DNA of 9,311 nucleotides from Veillonella sp. (GCF_015058545.1 NZ_SVCB01000005.1:1-9311); one strand, 5' to 3'; positions 1 to 5,290 are shown, counted from the stretch's first letter. The notes: generated by a model not told the origin, from the letters alone. Numbers and translations: made by a program.

Positions 1-60
1 AACCTCCTAAGTTGAAATGTTGTGGTTGCCAGACCAACTTCATTGTATCATTAGGAGGTT
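1..60. repeat. 60-bp inverted-repeat element at the window edge
   Basis: The first ten bases (AACCTCCTAA) and bases 51-60 (TTAGGAGGTT) are perfect reverse complements. Between them a second, bulged stem can form: GAA 14-16, GTT 19-21 and GGT 24-26 pair with ACC 33-35, AAC 36-38 and TTC 39-41. The two arms look like an SD sequence and its complement. I see no protein gene here that I trust. It may be the end of a structured RNA or a mobile-element end whose remainder lies left of the window. Only the pairing is certain; the function is unknown. Confidence 0.5.
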
Positions 61-89
61 CTTTCCTTTTCTATAAGAATTTTTTACCG

Positions 90-113
90 ACCCCCAGTTT
101 AACTGGGGGTTTT
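90..113 (+). terminator. Intrinsic terminator, + strand
   Basis: ACCCCCAGTT (90-99) and AACTGGGGGT (101-110) are perfect complements. A realistic fold is a 7-bp GC-rich stem CCCCCAG/CTGGGGG with a five-base TTTAA loop, followed on the + strand by TTTT. The - strand has no T run directly after the stem, so the orientation is +. It should end a + strand transcript that starts left of the window, or one that includes the 1-60 inverted repeat. Confidence 0.8.
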
Positions 114-133
114 GTCATGCCTATTCGGCGTAC

Positions 134-175
134 AATAAAAAGGGACAATAGTTCGTGATGAACTATTGTCCCTTT
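134..175 (-). terminator. Intrinsic terminator, - strand
   Basis: Bases 139-154 and 160-175 form a perfect 16-bp stem with the 5-nt loop 155-159. On the - strand the stem ends in CCCTTT and runs on into TTATT, giving a U-rich 3' end. The + strand side continues as CGCTACT without a T tract, so termination is - strand. It would end the candidate small RNA and any readthrough from the FAH gene. Confidence 0.75.
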
Positions 176-305
176 CGCTACTCTGGTGGTTTTGATTCGA
201 AACGAAAAATGACCTAATCAATAAGTAACGACTAGGCCATTTCTCAATTTACTATTTTCACCAGAGATGAGCCTAGCGGTATGAAACGCTATGACGGCTC
301 GTCTT
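134..305 (-). ncRNA. Candidate structured small RNA (unrecognised family)
   Basis: Reading the - strand, a promoter (312-340) is followed by three almost adjoining helices and an intrinsic terminator, giving a predicted RNA of about 170 nt. Helix 1 (303 to 266) has GAGCC/GGCTC and TAGCG/CGCTA stems with a 4-nt bulge and one mismatch. Helix 2 has an outer 8-bp stem (259-266 with 181-188) enclosing a 16-bp stem (230-245 with 204-219). Three positions in that inner stem are A-C mismatches on the + strand but G-U pairs on the - strand, which supports - strand RNA. Helix 3 is the terminator (139-175). No riboswitch, tRNA, 6S, SRP or tmRNA signature was recognised. The alternative is simply a long 3' untranslated region of the FAH gene. 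Confidence 0.45.
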
Positions 306-311
306 ATATAT

Positions 312-340
312 ATCTTAACTCATTAAAGTATAAGCGTCAA
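312..340 (-). promoter_or_regulatory. Promoter candidate for the - strand small RNA
   Basis: On the - strand, TTGACG (340 to 335; 5 of 6 matches to the sigma-70 -35 box) is separated by exactly 17 nt from TAAGAT (317 to 312; 4 of 6 matches to the -10 box). The start point is predicted at about 304-305, immediately before the first helix of the candidate RNA. It lies just downstream of the hairpin that follows the FAH stop codon. Confidence 0.45.
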
Positions 341-341
341 G

Positions 342-377
342 TTAAGCTCATCGGTTCTTTTAGACCAATGAGCTTAA
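342..377 (-). other. Stem-loop after the FAH stop codon
   Basis: Bases 364-377 and 342-355 pair over 14 bp when read as - strand RNA. The only irregular position (352/367) is a G-U pair on that strand but an A-C mismatch on the other. The loop is 8 nt. No U tract follows, so this is not a canonical terminator. It may protect the 3' end of the FAH mRNA or act as a weak terminator ahead of the small-RNA promoter. Confidence 0.5.
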
Positions 378-386
378 GGTTTCTTC

Positions 387-1316
387 TTAAAAGTCTTCGT
401 AATCTTCAATTTCCGTAATCGGTGCGGATTGTTTAACTGTATTAGATAAGGTACCGATGCCCGGAACGGTGATGGATACGAGGTCATCTTCCTGCAAGAA
501 GCGAGGTGGTTCGAAACCGACGCCTACACCCGATGGTGTGCCGGTGGCGATGATGTCGCCCGGTTCCAAAGTGATACCGCGGCTTAACGTACTTACCAAG
601 GTCGGAATGGAGAAGATTAAATCTTCCGTGGACCCCGATTGGCGAAGTTCGTCGTTAACATAGGTGCGAATTTCAAAGTCGCGCGGCTGTTTGTTGCCGA
701 TTAAGATGGCCGGACCCATAGGGCAGAAGCCATCTAGGCTTTTACCTAAGAACCACTGATTGTGACGACGCTGTAAATCGCGTGCCGTTACATCGTTTAC
801 AATGGTGTAACCGAAGATATGATCATATACTTCATCTTCCGGAATGTTGCTGGCTCGTTTGCCGATGATGATGGCCAATTCGCCTTCGTAATCCACTTGT
901 GAAGTTGCATTCGGATGCAACGGAATTACGCGGTTAGGGCCGGTTACGGCTGTCGGCAGTTTACTAAAGAAAATAGGGAACTCCGGTTCGTCGGCCGTTT
1001 TGTCGAATTCAACGATGTGTTCGCGGTAGTTTTTGCCTACGCAGATAATGTTGCGGTGTGGGCTGAACGGTGTATCGATGGTTACATCGCTTAGATTGTA
1101 AGGTACGGCTACGGGCGATTCATTGTGTTTTTCCAAAGCGGTAGCTAATAATAACACGCCCTCGTCACCTAAGCTGATGAGCTCTTCAATCGTTTCCGGT
1201 AGGAAGGAGAAGTACGCTTCTTCCAAATCGGCACTGCCGAGAATAGTTTGTGATTCGTCGTCGATAACGCCCCATTGACGGAAGCCGGATGGCGTTGTAA
1301 AGGTTGCGATTTTCAT
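387..1316 (-). CDS. Fumarylacetoacetate hydrolase (FAH) superfamily protein
   Basis: A 309-residue cytosolic enzyme of the FAH superfamily, whose members hydrolyse, decarboxylate or tautomerise beta-diketo and oxo-acids at a divalent metal. The C-terminal two-thirds (about 85-300) is the catalytic domain. The metal-ligand motif DYEGELA places Glu144 and Glu146, and VNDVTARD supplies Asp175. The conserved blocks GKSLDGFCPMGPA (191-203) and ATGTPSGVGVG (257-267) follow. Residues 1-84 form the short N-terminal domain common in this family. The start is the ATG at 1316, preceded by a GGGAGGA SD six bases earlier; an in-frame TTG at 1328 lies before the SD and is unlikely. The gene stands alone with its own promoter candidate. 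Substrate cannot be read from sequence: acylpyruvate hydrolase, oxaloacetate decarboxylase/tautomerase or homoprotocatechuate-type isomerase are all possible. Family assignment is firm; reaction is open. Confidence 0.93.
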   Translation of the reverse strand: MKIATFTTPSGFRQWGVIDDESQTILGSADLEEAYFSFLPETIEELISLGDEGVLLLATALEKHNESPVAVPYNLSDVTIDTPFSPHRNIICVGKNYREHIVEFDKTADEPEFPIFFSKLPTAVTGPNRVIPLHPNATSQVDYEGELAIIIGKRASNIPEDEVYDHIFGYTIVNDVTARDLQRRHNQWFLGKSLDGFCPMGPAILIGNKQPRDFEIRTYVNDELRQSGSTEDLIFSIPTLVSTLSRGITLEPGDIIATGTPSGVGVGFEPPRFLQEDDLVSITVPGIGTLSNTVKQSAPITEIEDYEDF

Positions 1317-1363
1317 AAGTCCTCCCAAGTGTAATGCTGAGTCATGACCGACCTGAGCCGGTT

Positions 1364-1391
1364 TTTATAACAATCATGTAATTATTGTAAA
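1364..1391 (-). promoter_or_regulatory. Promoter candidate for the FAH gene
   Basis: On the - strand, TTTACA (1391 to 1386) and TATAAA (1369 to 1364) are separated by 16 nt. This predicts a start near 1357 and a leader of about 40 nt before the ATG at 1316. The 8-bp palindrome GTCATGAC (1341-1348) lies in that leader. Boxes were matched by eye only. Confidence 0.4.
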
Positions 1392-1453
1392 TATATTTTT
1401 TTCGATATAAAATGGATTATATTAAATAAATACGATGTACTTAAAACTAATTT

Positions 1454-1481
1454 AATGGGTTTCAAGCCGGGTGAATCCATT
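1454..1481 (-). terminator. Weak terminator-like hairpin after the 134-aa gene
   Basis: AATGG (1454-1458) pairs with CCATT (1477-1481), and inside it TTCA pairs with TGAA across a small internal loop, with a GC-rich loop. On the - strand the stem is followed by AAATTAGTTTT, a poor U tract. It lies about 34 nt after the stop codon of the gene at 1515-1919 and may end that transcript before the FAH promoter. Confidence 0.3.
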
Positions 1482-1514
1482 AGGATATTTATCAAACAGT
1501 TTTATATACATCGC

Positions 1515-1919
1515 CTATTTTTCAAGTAATTTAATCTTTTTGTTAAGCCATTTTTGACAACTGGCACGGTCGTTAAAAAAGCGTAAATCCCGAATGCCGT
1601 CAAAATCTACATACAAGCCGTATACAAACGGAATCGGTGTGTTTTCAGCAATATTAAACGTATCAATGGCCATGTAAGTGCCCGGTTCTTTTGGTTCTTC
1701 CAACGTTTCAAACGGGATTTCCTTAATGGCAAATGCCTCACCGTTTGAGCGCCGGCGCGTACGTTTCGGTACTAATGAAAATGTACGTGATTCACCGTCT
1801 TTTTCGATGGTAATCGTAACCGGTTTCTTTGGATTGTAATTGGTCATGAGTCGATTTAATACAGATTTAAAATCACGTAGTGTAACTTCTTGTTCAGTTA
1901 ATGCGTCGATATATGCCAT
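1515..1919 (-). CDS. Conserved-looking hypothetical protein, 134 aa
   Basis: I do not recognise this protein. It has no signal peptide or membrane segment, so it should be cytosolic. Residues 1-30 look helical. Residues 33-52 alternate like a beta hairpin and end in a strongly basic run (PKRTRRR, about 51-57). The rest is mixed charged with several aromatic residues (YGLYVDFDG near 99-107) and a basic C-terminal tail (KKIKLLEK). The basic patch could bind nucleic acid, but that is speculation. Support for coding: a good SD (AGAGGAA) eight bases before the ATG, an extended -10 promoter upstream, uninterrupted frame and balanced composition. The SD overlaps the inverted repeat AGGAAcTTCCT (1920-1930), so a mini-hairpin could mask it. 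It is transcribed away from the dehydrogenase gene and toward the FAH gene, 198 nt before the FAH start. Confidence 0.75.
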   Translation of the reverse strand: MAYIDALTEQEVTLRDFKSVLNRLMTNYNPKKPVTITIEKDGESRTFSLVPKRTRRRSNGEAFAIKEIPFETLEEPKEPGTYMAIDTFNIAENTPIPFVYGLYVDFDGIRDLRFFNDRASCQKWLNKKIKLLEK

Positions 1920-1992
1920 AGGAAGTTCCTCTTTTCAAATAAATTCACAATACGTAATTGACGAGCTTGGGAGAATGATTAATTGTTTGTAT

Positions 1993-2035
1993 TTATCGAT
2001 AAGTTAACTATAACATAGATTGATAAATAGATAAA
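1993..2035 (-). promoter_or_regulatory. Extended -10 promoter with overlapping palindromes
   Basis: On the - strand, TGTTATAGT (2015 to 2007) is a good extended -10 element, with TTTATC (2035 to 2030) as a weak -35 box at 17-nt spacing. The start is predicted near 2000, giving a leader of about 80 nt for the 134-residue protein. Two palindromes overlap the -10 and start region: AGTTAACT (2002-2009) and TTATCGATAA (1993-2002). They are placed where a repressor operator would sit, though AT-rich palindromes arise easily by chance. Confidence 0.45.
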
Positions 2036-2091
2036 GTAAATAGTTGTAATATTAGTGAAAAACATGAGCACAAAGGAGATATTTTTTTGCT

Positions 2092-2142
2092 ATGAAAAAA
2101 CGACTAAAATATTCTAAAGTACCAAAAGATTTATTTATTTAA
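2092..2142 (+). CDS. Possible 16-residue small peptide
   Basis: A mini-ORF, ATG to TAA, reads MKKRLKYSKVPKDLFI. An SD-like AAAGGAG stands at 2072-2078, 13 nt before the ATG, which is longer than ideal; a T-rich run fills the gap. The peptide is very basic with a hydrophobic end. A different-frame ORF from the ATG at 2064 (17 codons) overlaps it but lies upstream of the SD. Nothing shows it is translated; it may be a leader peptide, a chance ORF or a remnant. No function is proposed. Confidence 0.2.
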   Translation: MKKRLKYSKVPKDLFI

Positions 2143-2160
2143 AAATATCTATGATTTTGT

Positions 2161-2189
2161 TTTATCTATGGCCTCAAATTGTATATAAT
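2161..2189 (+). promoter_or_regulatory. Promoter candidate for the dehydrogenase gene
   Basis: A perfect -10 box TATAAT lies at 2184-2189, preceded at 17-nt spacing by TTTATC (2161-2166, a poor -35 match). The start would be near 2196, giving a leader of about 140 nt. A perfect -35 TTGACA also occurs at 2218-2223, but no convincing -10 follows at 16-18 nt. The promoter may therefore be either of these or may need an activator. Confidence 0.4.
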
Positions 2190-2228
2190 AAGAGAGAGAT
2201 GATATCAATTTACTTGATTGACAATTCG

Positions 2229-2296
2229 GCTGTTTTTTCAGATATGTTGCAACAGCTTTTAGAGTTTTTACAACTCTTAGAAGTTTTAGATTTTTT
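2229..2296 (+). promoter_or_regulatory. Structured leader of the dehydrogenase mRNA
   Basis: Two structures follow one another. GCTGTT (2229-2234) pairs with AACAGC (2251-2256) and overlaps the 10-bp palindrome TGTTGCAACA (2245-2254). Then CTTTTAGAGTT (2256-2266) pairs with AACTCTTAGAAG (2272-2283) over 11 bp with one bulged T and a 5-nt loop, followed by the T-rich stretch 2284-2296. The second hairpin plus T tract resembles an intrinsic attenuator, and the first shares base 2256 with it, so the two could compete. Stems are AU-rich and weak. No known riboswitch core was seen. Confidence 0.3.
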
Positions 2297-2337
2297 ACAT
2301 AAAAATGTTTTTATATATGTTCGGGAGGTTGACACAA

Positions 2338-3315
2338 ATGAGTAAACCAGTTGTAGTTGTACCAGGTTTGGTTCGTAAAGATGCGCTTGCCTATTTAGGT
2401 GAACATGTGACGATTAAGCAATGGACGGAAAAGACGCCTATGCCCCGTGAAACTTTGAAAGAATGGCTCAAGGAGGTCGATGCTCTTTGGAGTATTAATA
2501 CAGTCAAAGTAGATGCCGATTTAATCGCCGATGCACCGAATTTAAAAGTTATCGCGCAAGCTTCGGTGGGCTACGATAATGTGACGGTGGATGATTTGAC
2601 GGCCCGTCAGATTCCTTACGGCAATACACCTGACGTTTTGACCGAATCGGTAGCCGAATTGGCCTTTACCCTTGTGGCAGCGGCCAGCCGTCGTATTGTG
2701 GAAAATGCGGATTTTGTCAAAAGTGGTATGTGGGCACAACGTCCGTCCAATATTAAAGGTAAAGATTTAAGTCGTTCTACGTTGGGGATTATCGGACTTG
2801 GCGCCATCGGAATTTCCATTTCGCGCCGTGCTCGCGCGTTCGGCATGACCGTTATTTACAACAATCGTCATAAACGTGCGGATGAGCATTTATACATGGT
2901 TGAATACCGTGATCGCGATACACTCTTGGCCGAAAGCGATGTGGTCCTCGTTATGGCTCCGTTAACGGAGGAAACGTATCACATGTTTGACAAAGAGGCG
3001 TTTAAAAAGATGAAAAATGATGCCTTGTTTGTCAATGTGGGCCGCGGTAAAATCGTCGACACCGATGCTCTCGTGTGGGCTCTTAATGAAGGGGAAATCG
3101 ACTATGCCGCTTTGGATGTTACGGATCCGGAACCATTGCCGGCTGATCATCCGCTTTTGCAGACCGGTAAAGTGCTGGTGGTACCTCACATTGGCTCCTT
3201 CACAGACCGAACCCGTCGTGACATGGCTATGCTTACGGCCGACAACATTATTCTGGGGCTCCAAGGCAAACCGCTTAAAACATGCGTAAATAAGGAAGTA
3301 AACTATAAGGGGTAA
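2338..3315 (+). CDS. D-2-hydroxyacid dehydrogenase, glyoxylate/hydroxypyruvate reductase type
   Basis: A cytosolic 325-residue NAD(P)-dependent oxidoreductase of the D-isomer specific 2-hydroxyacid dehydrogenase family, expected to interconvert 2-oxoacids (glyoxylate, hydroxypyruvate or similar) and D-2-hydroxyacids. Split substrate-binding parts (1-100 and about 290-325) flank a Rossmann domain with GLGAIG at 153-158. The catalytic triad is Arg236 (NVGRGKIVD), Glu265 (DPEPLP) and His284 (PHIGS). After the second Rossmann strand, where NAD-specific enzymes carry an acidic residue, this protein has NNRHKR (175-180), which suggests NADP(H) use. ASVGYDN and NTPDVLTESVAELA (75-81, 96-109) match the GyaR/GRHPR subgroup. 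The start is the ATG at 2338 with SD GGGAGG nine bases upstream; an in-frame ATG at 2305 precedes the SD and is rejected. It stands alone. Lactate or 3-phosphoglycerate as substrate cannot be excluded. Confidence 0.93.
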   Translation: MSKPVVVVPGLVRKDALAYLGEHVTIKQWTEKTPMPRETLKEWLKEVDALWSINTVKVDADLIADAPNLKVIAQASVGYDNVTVDDLTARQIPYGNTPDVLTESVAELAFTLVAAASRRIVENADFVKSGMWAQRPSNIKGKDLSRSTLGIIGLGAIGISISRRARAFGMTVIYNNRHKRADEHLYMVEYRDRDTLLAESDVVLVMAPLTEETYHMFDKEAFKKMKNDALFVNVGRGKIVDTDALVWALNEGEIDYAALDVTDPEPLPADHPLLQTGKVLVVPHIGSFTDRTRRDMAMLTADNIILGLQGKPLKTCVNKEVNYKG

Positions 3316-3316
3316 T

Positions 3317-3360
3317 TATTGTTTGCCCGCTTCGATACTATTGTTTGACCCCTTCGATAC
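3317..3360 (+). repeat. 22-bp tandem duplication after the dehydrogenase stop
   Basis: Two copies of a 22-bp unit, 3317-3338 and 3339-3360, lie head to tail and differ only at unit positions 10 (C/A) and 13 (G/C). The first copy begins one base after the TAA stop. Each unit ends in CTTCGATAC; in the second copy CTTCG (3352-3356) can pair with CGAAG (3360-3364), next to the terminator-like stem at 3362-3382. Confidence 0.85.
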
Positions 3361-3361
3361 G

Positions 3362-3385
3362 AAGTCCGTTGCGGTCGGACTTTAG
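3362..3385 (+). terminator. Terminator-like hairpin, dehydrogenase/glnS gap
   Basis: AAGTCCG (3362-3368) and CGGACTT (3376-3382) form a 7-bp stem with loop TTGCGGT, followed on the + strand by only one further T and then AGC. The stem is GC-rich enough for termination, but the U tract is short. It would separate the dehydrogenase transcript from glnS. Confidence 0.45.
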
Positions 3386-3410
3386 CTATCAATAAGTCTC
3401 TATTTATGAT
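3381..3410 (+). promoter_or_regulatory. Weak promoter candidate for glnS
   Basis: TATGAT (3405-3410; 5 of 6 matches to the -10 consensus) has TTTAGC (3381-3386) 18 nt upstream as a poor -35 box. AAAAT directly downstream keeps the site AT-rich. It would start a transcript near 3417, with a leader of about 45 nt. That is too short for a T-box, and no T-box sequence was seen. Confidence 0.3.
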
Positions 3411-3461
3411 AAAATAAAGAGATGTAAATAAACGGACATTAAGTCGCAGAGAGGATGATTG

Positions 3462-5135
3462 TTGTTGGAAACTCCAAATAATGAAACAGTTAATTTTATA
3501 GAGGCGATTATAAATAAAGATAACGAATCCGGTAAGTACGGCAAACGTGTGCATACTCGTTTCCCACCGGAACCGAATGGCTATCTTCACATCGGCCATG
3601 CTAAGTCGATTTGCTTAAACTTCGGCTTGGGCAATGACTATAACGGTCTTACGAACCTTCGTTTTGACGACACCAATCCGTCCAAAGAAGAAGTGGAATA
3701 TGTGAAATCCATTGAAAACGATGTAAAATGGCTCGGCTTTGATTGGGACGACCGCGAATATTTTGCGTCCGACTATTTTGACACCATGTATGAATATGCG
3801 AAAGAATTGATTAAAAAAGGCAAAGCTTATGTGGATGATCAGACGCCGGAACAGATTAAAGAAACGCGCGGCGATTTCGGTACGCCGGGCACCAACAGCC
3901 CATATCGTGACCGTCCGGTAGAAGAAAACTTGCGCCTTTTTGAAGAAATGAAGGAAGGCAAGTATAAAGACGGTGAAAAAGTTCTTCGTGCCAAAATTGA
4001 TATGGCTTCGCCGAACATCGTAATGCGCGACCCTGTATTGTATCGTATTATGCATGCGGAACATCATCGTACGGGCGACAAATGGTGCATTTATCCGATG
4101 TATGACTTTGCTCACCCTGTAGAAGATGCTATCGAACGCATCACCCATTCCGTATGTACTTTGGAATTTGAAGTGCATCGTCCGCTCTACAATTGGGTTC
4201 TTGAAGATTGGCCGGATACGGAAAAACCGCAGCAGATTGAATTTGCTCGCTTAAACGTTACCAACATGGTCATGAGTAAACGTAAATTGCGTCAGCTTGT
4301 TGAAAAGAATCTCGTAAGCGGCTGGGACGATCCGCGGATGCCTACTATTTCCGGTTTGCGTCGTCGCGGTTACACCCCGGCTTCGATTCGCGATTTCTGT
4401 CAGCGCATCGGCGTAGCCAAAGCGGACAGTGTGGTAGACATTGCGCTCCTCGAATTCTGTATTCGTGAAGATTTGAAGATGAAAGCACCGCGTCAGATGG
4501 CGGTTATTAACCCGGTAAAAGTGGTTATTACTAACTATCCGGAAGATAAAGTCGAAATGATGACCATTGAAAACAATCCGGAAAATGAAGCTATGGGGAC
4601 TCGTGAAGTTCCGTTCGGTCGTGAAATTTACATTGAACAGGACGATTTCATGGAAGTTCCGGTGAAAAAATTTTTCCGTATGACCCCGGGCAAAGAAGTT
4701 CGTCTCAAAGGCGCTTACATCGTTATGTGCGATGAAGTCATTAAAAACGAAGACGGTTCCATTAAAGAAATTCATTGTACCTATGATCCGGAAAGCCGCA
4801 GCGGCAGCGGTTGCCAGCGTAAAGTTAAAGGCACCTTGCACTGGGTGGAAGCCTCCACGGCGGTGGACATGGAAATTCGGTTGTACGATTACCTCTTAAA
4901 ACCGGAAGAAGAATGGGAAAGCAAAGATTTCTTGGAACAGCTTAATCCAAATTCCTTGGTGGTAATGCAGGGTAAAGGGGAACCGGCTTTTAAAACGACA
5001 AAACCGGGCGACCACTTCCAGTTCTTGCGTCAGGGGTATTTCGTAACCGATTTGGACAGCACCCCTGAACATATCGTGATGAACCGTATTGTGGGCCTTC
5101 GTGATAGCTGGGCGAAAGCACAGAAAAAAGGTTAA
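3462..5135 (+). CDS. glnS: Glutaminyl-tRNA synthetase (GlnRS)
   Basis: Charges tRNA-Gln with glutamine directly, using ATP, in the cytosol (class I aminoacyl-tRNA synthetase). About 557 residues, close to the 550-560 typical of bacterial GlnRS. The Rossmann catalytic domain carries PPEPNGYLHIGH (35-46; HIGH at 43-46) and the KMSKS-equivalent VMSKR (270-274). LRFDDTNP and the DPRMPTISGLRRRGY block (290-304) are typical of GlnRS rather than GluRS. Residues from about 345 onward form the two anticodon-binding beta-barrels. The start is unusual: three consecutive in-frame TTG codons (3459, 3462, 3465) follow SD GAGAGG (3449-3454). I chose 3462 for its 7-nt spacing; the nearest ATG (3455) is out of frame and opens only an 8-codon ORF. 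Most Bacilli lack glnS and use Glu-tRNA-Gln amidation, so the gene is a lineage marker. Confidence 0.97.
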   Translation: MLETPNNETVNFIEAIINKDNESGKYGKRVHTRFPPEPNGYLHIGHAKSICLNFGLGNDYNGLTNLRFDDTNPSKEEVEYVKSIENDVKWLGFDWDDREYFASDYFDTMYEYAKELIKKGKAYVDDQTPEQIKETRGDFGTPGTNSPYRDRPVEENLRLFEEMKEGKYKDGEKVLRAKIDMASPNIVMRDPVLYRIMHAEHHRTGDKWCIYPMYDFAHPVEDAIERITHSVCTLEFEVHRPLYNWVLEDWPDTEKPQQIEFARLNVTNMVMSKRKLRQLVEKNLVSGWDDPRMPTISGLRRRGYTPASIRDFCQRIGVAKADSVVDIALLEFCIREDLKMKAPRQMAVINPVKVVITNYPEDKVEMMTIENNPENEAMGTREVPFGREIYIEQDDFMEVPVKKFFRMTPGKEVRLKGAYIVMCDEVIKNEDGSIKEIHCTYDPESRSGSGCQRKVKGTLHWVEASTAVDMEIRLYDYLLKPEEEWESKDFLEQLNPNSLVVMQGKGEPAFKTTKPGDHFQFLRQGYFVTDLDSTPEHIVMNRIVGLRDSWAKAQKKG

Positions 5136-5136
5136 T

Positions 5137-5199
5137 GTTAGCCGGAATAAGTTAACTGTTAGCAGGACTAAACTAATCGTTAGCCGGTAGTAATTGAGA
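5137..5199 (+). repeat. Three degenerate 21-bp tandem repeats after glnS
   Basis: Units 5137-5157, 5158-5178 and 5179-5199 each begin GTTAGCCGG or GTTAGCAGG and then diverge into an AT-rich tail. The period is exactly 21 bp. The first unit starts two bases after the glnS stop codon. GTTAGCAG recurs once more at 5246-5253, in the 3' arm of the following stem-loop. The first half of each unit is conserved much better than the second. Confidence 0.7.
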
Positions 5200-5216
5200 T
5201 TAATTTACAGTAATGT

Positions 5217-5251
5217 GCTAGTCGGTCCGGCCTTGTTGCCGGACTGTTAGC
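5217..5251 (+). terminator. Strong stem-loop between glnS and the secreted-protein gene
   Basis: GTCCGGC (5225-5231) and GCCGGAC (5238-5244) pair perfectly around the loop CTTGTT. The stem extends outward through two G-U pairs and one bulged T to GCTA (5217-5220) with TAGC (5248-5251), about 14 bp in all. No U tract follows on either strand, so it may be a factor-dependent terminator, an mRNA 3' end stabiliser or a processing site. It is the only termination candidate for glnS. Confidence 0.4.
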
Positions 5252-5290
5252 AGTTAAGCAGAATAGTCAGTCAGCAAAAAGGAGTTGTGC

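Noticed and set aside
1..43. A - strand ATG at 43 reading MKLVWQPQHFNLGG off the window edge
   Set aside because: Only 14 codons are visible, the upstream side has the complement of an SD rather than an SD, and the bases belong to the inverted repeat.
3..158. Open + strand frame at the left edge containing a KCCGCQTNF stretch, as if the tail of a zinc-ribbon protein
   Set aside because: The frame reads straight through the 90-113 terminator and into the next hairpin, and one short Cys cluster is not enough. Sequence left of the window would be needed to call it.
181..266. MITE or transposon with terminal inverted repeats CTCTGGTG/CACCAGAG
   Set aside because: No flanking target-site duplication was seen, and the G-U-only-on-one-strand pairing fits an RNA better. 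A genome-wide copy search could reopen it.
1349..1366. Short + strand hairpin with a TTTTT run (ACCG/CGGT), as a terminator
   Set aside because: Only four or five base pairs, and the T run is part of the - strand FAH promoter; no + strand gene precedes it.
2151..2345. A 64-codon + strand ORF before the dehydrogenase
   Set aside because: No SD before its ATG, AT-rich low-complexity content, it covers the promoter and leader hairpins and overlaps the true start of the next gene.
3316..3458. T-box riboswitch upstream of glnS
   Set aside because: The gap is too short and contains no T-box consensus or specifier-loop structure; the hairpin at 3362-3382 stands before the promoter candidate.
3615..4841. 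Long - strand ORFs of 187 and 196 codons opposite glnS
   Set aside because: They lie wholly inside a firmly identified gene, show Phe/His/Ile-rich antisense composition, and have no SD or family features.
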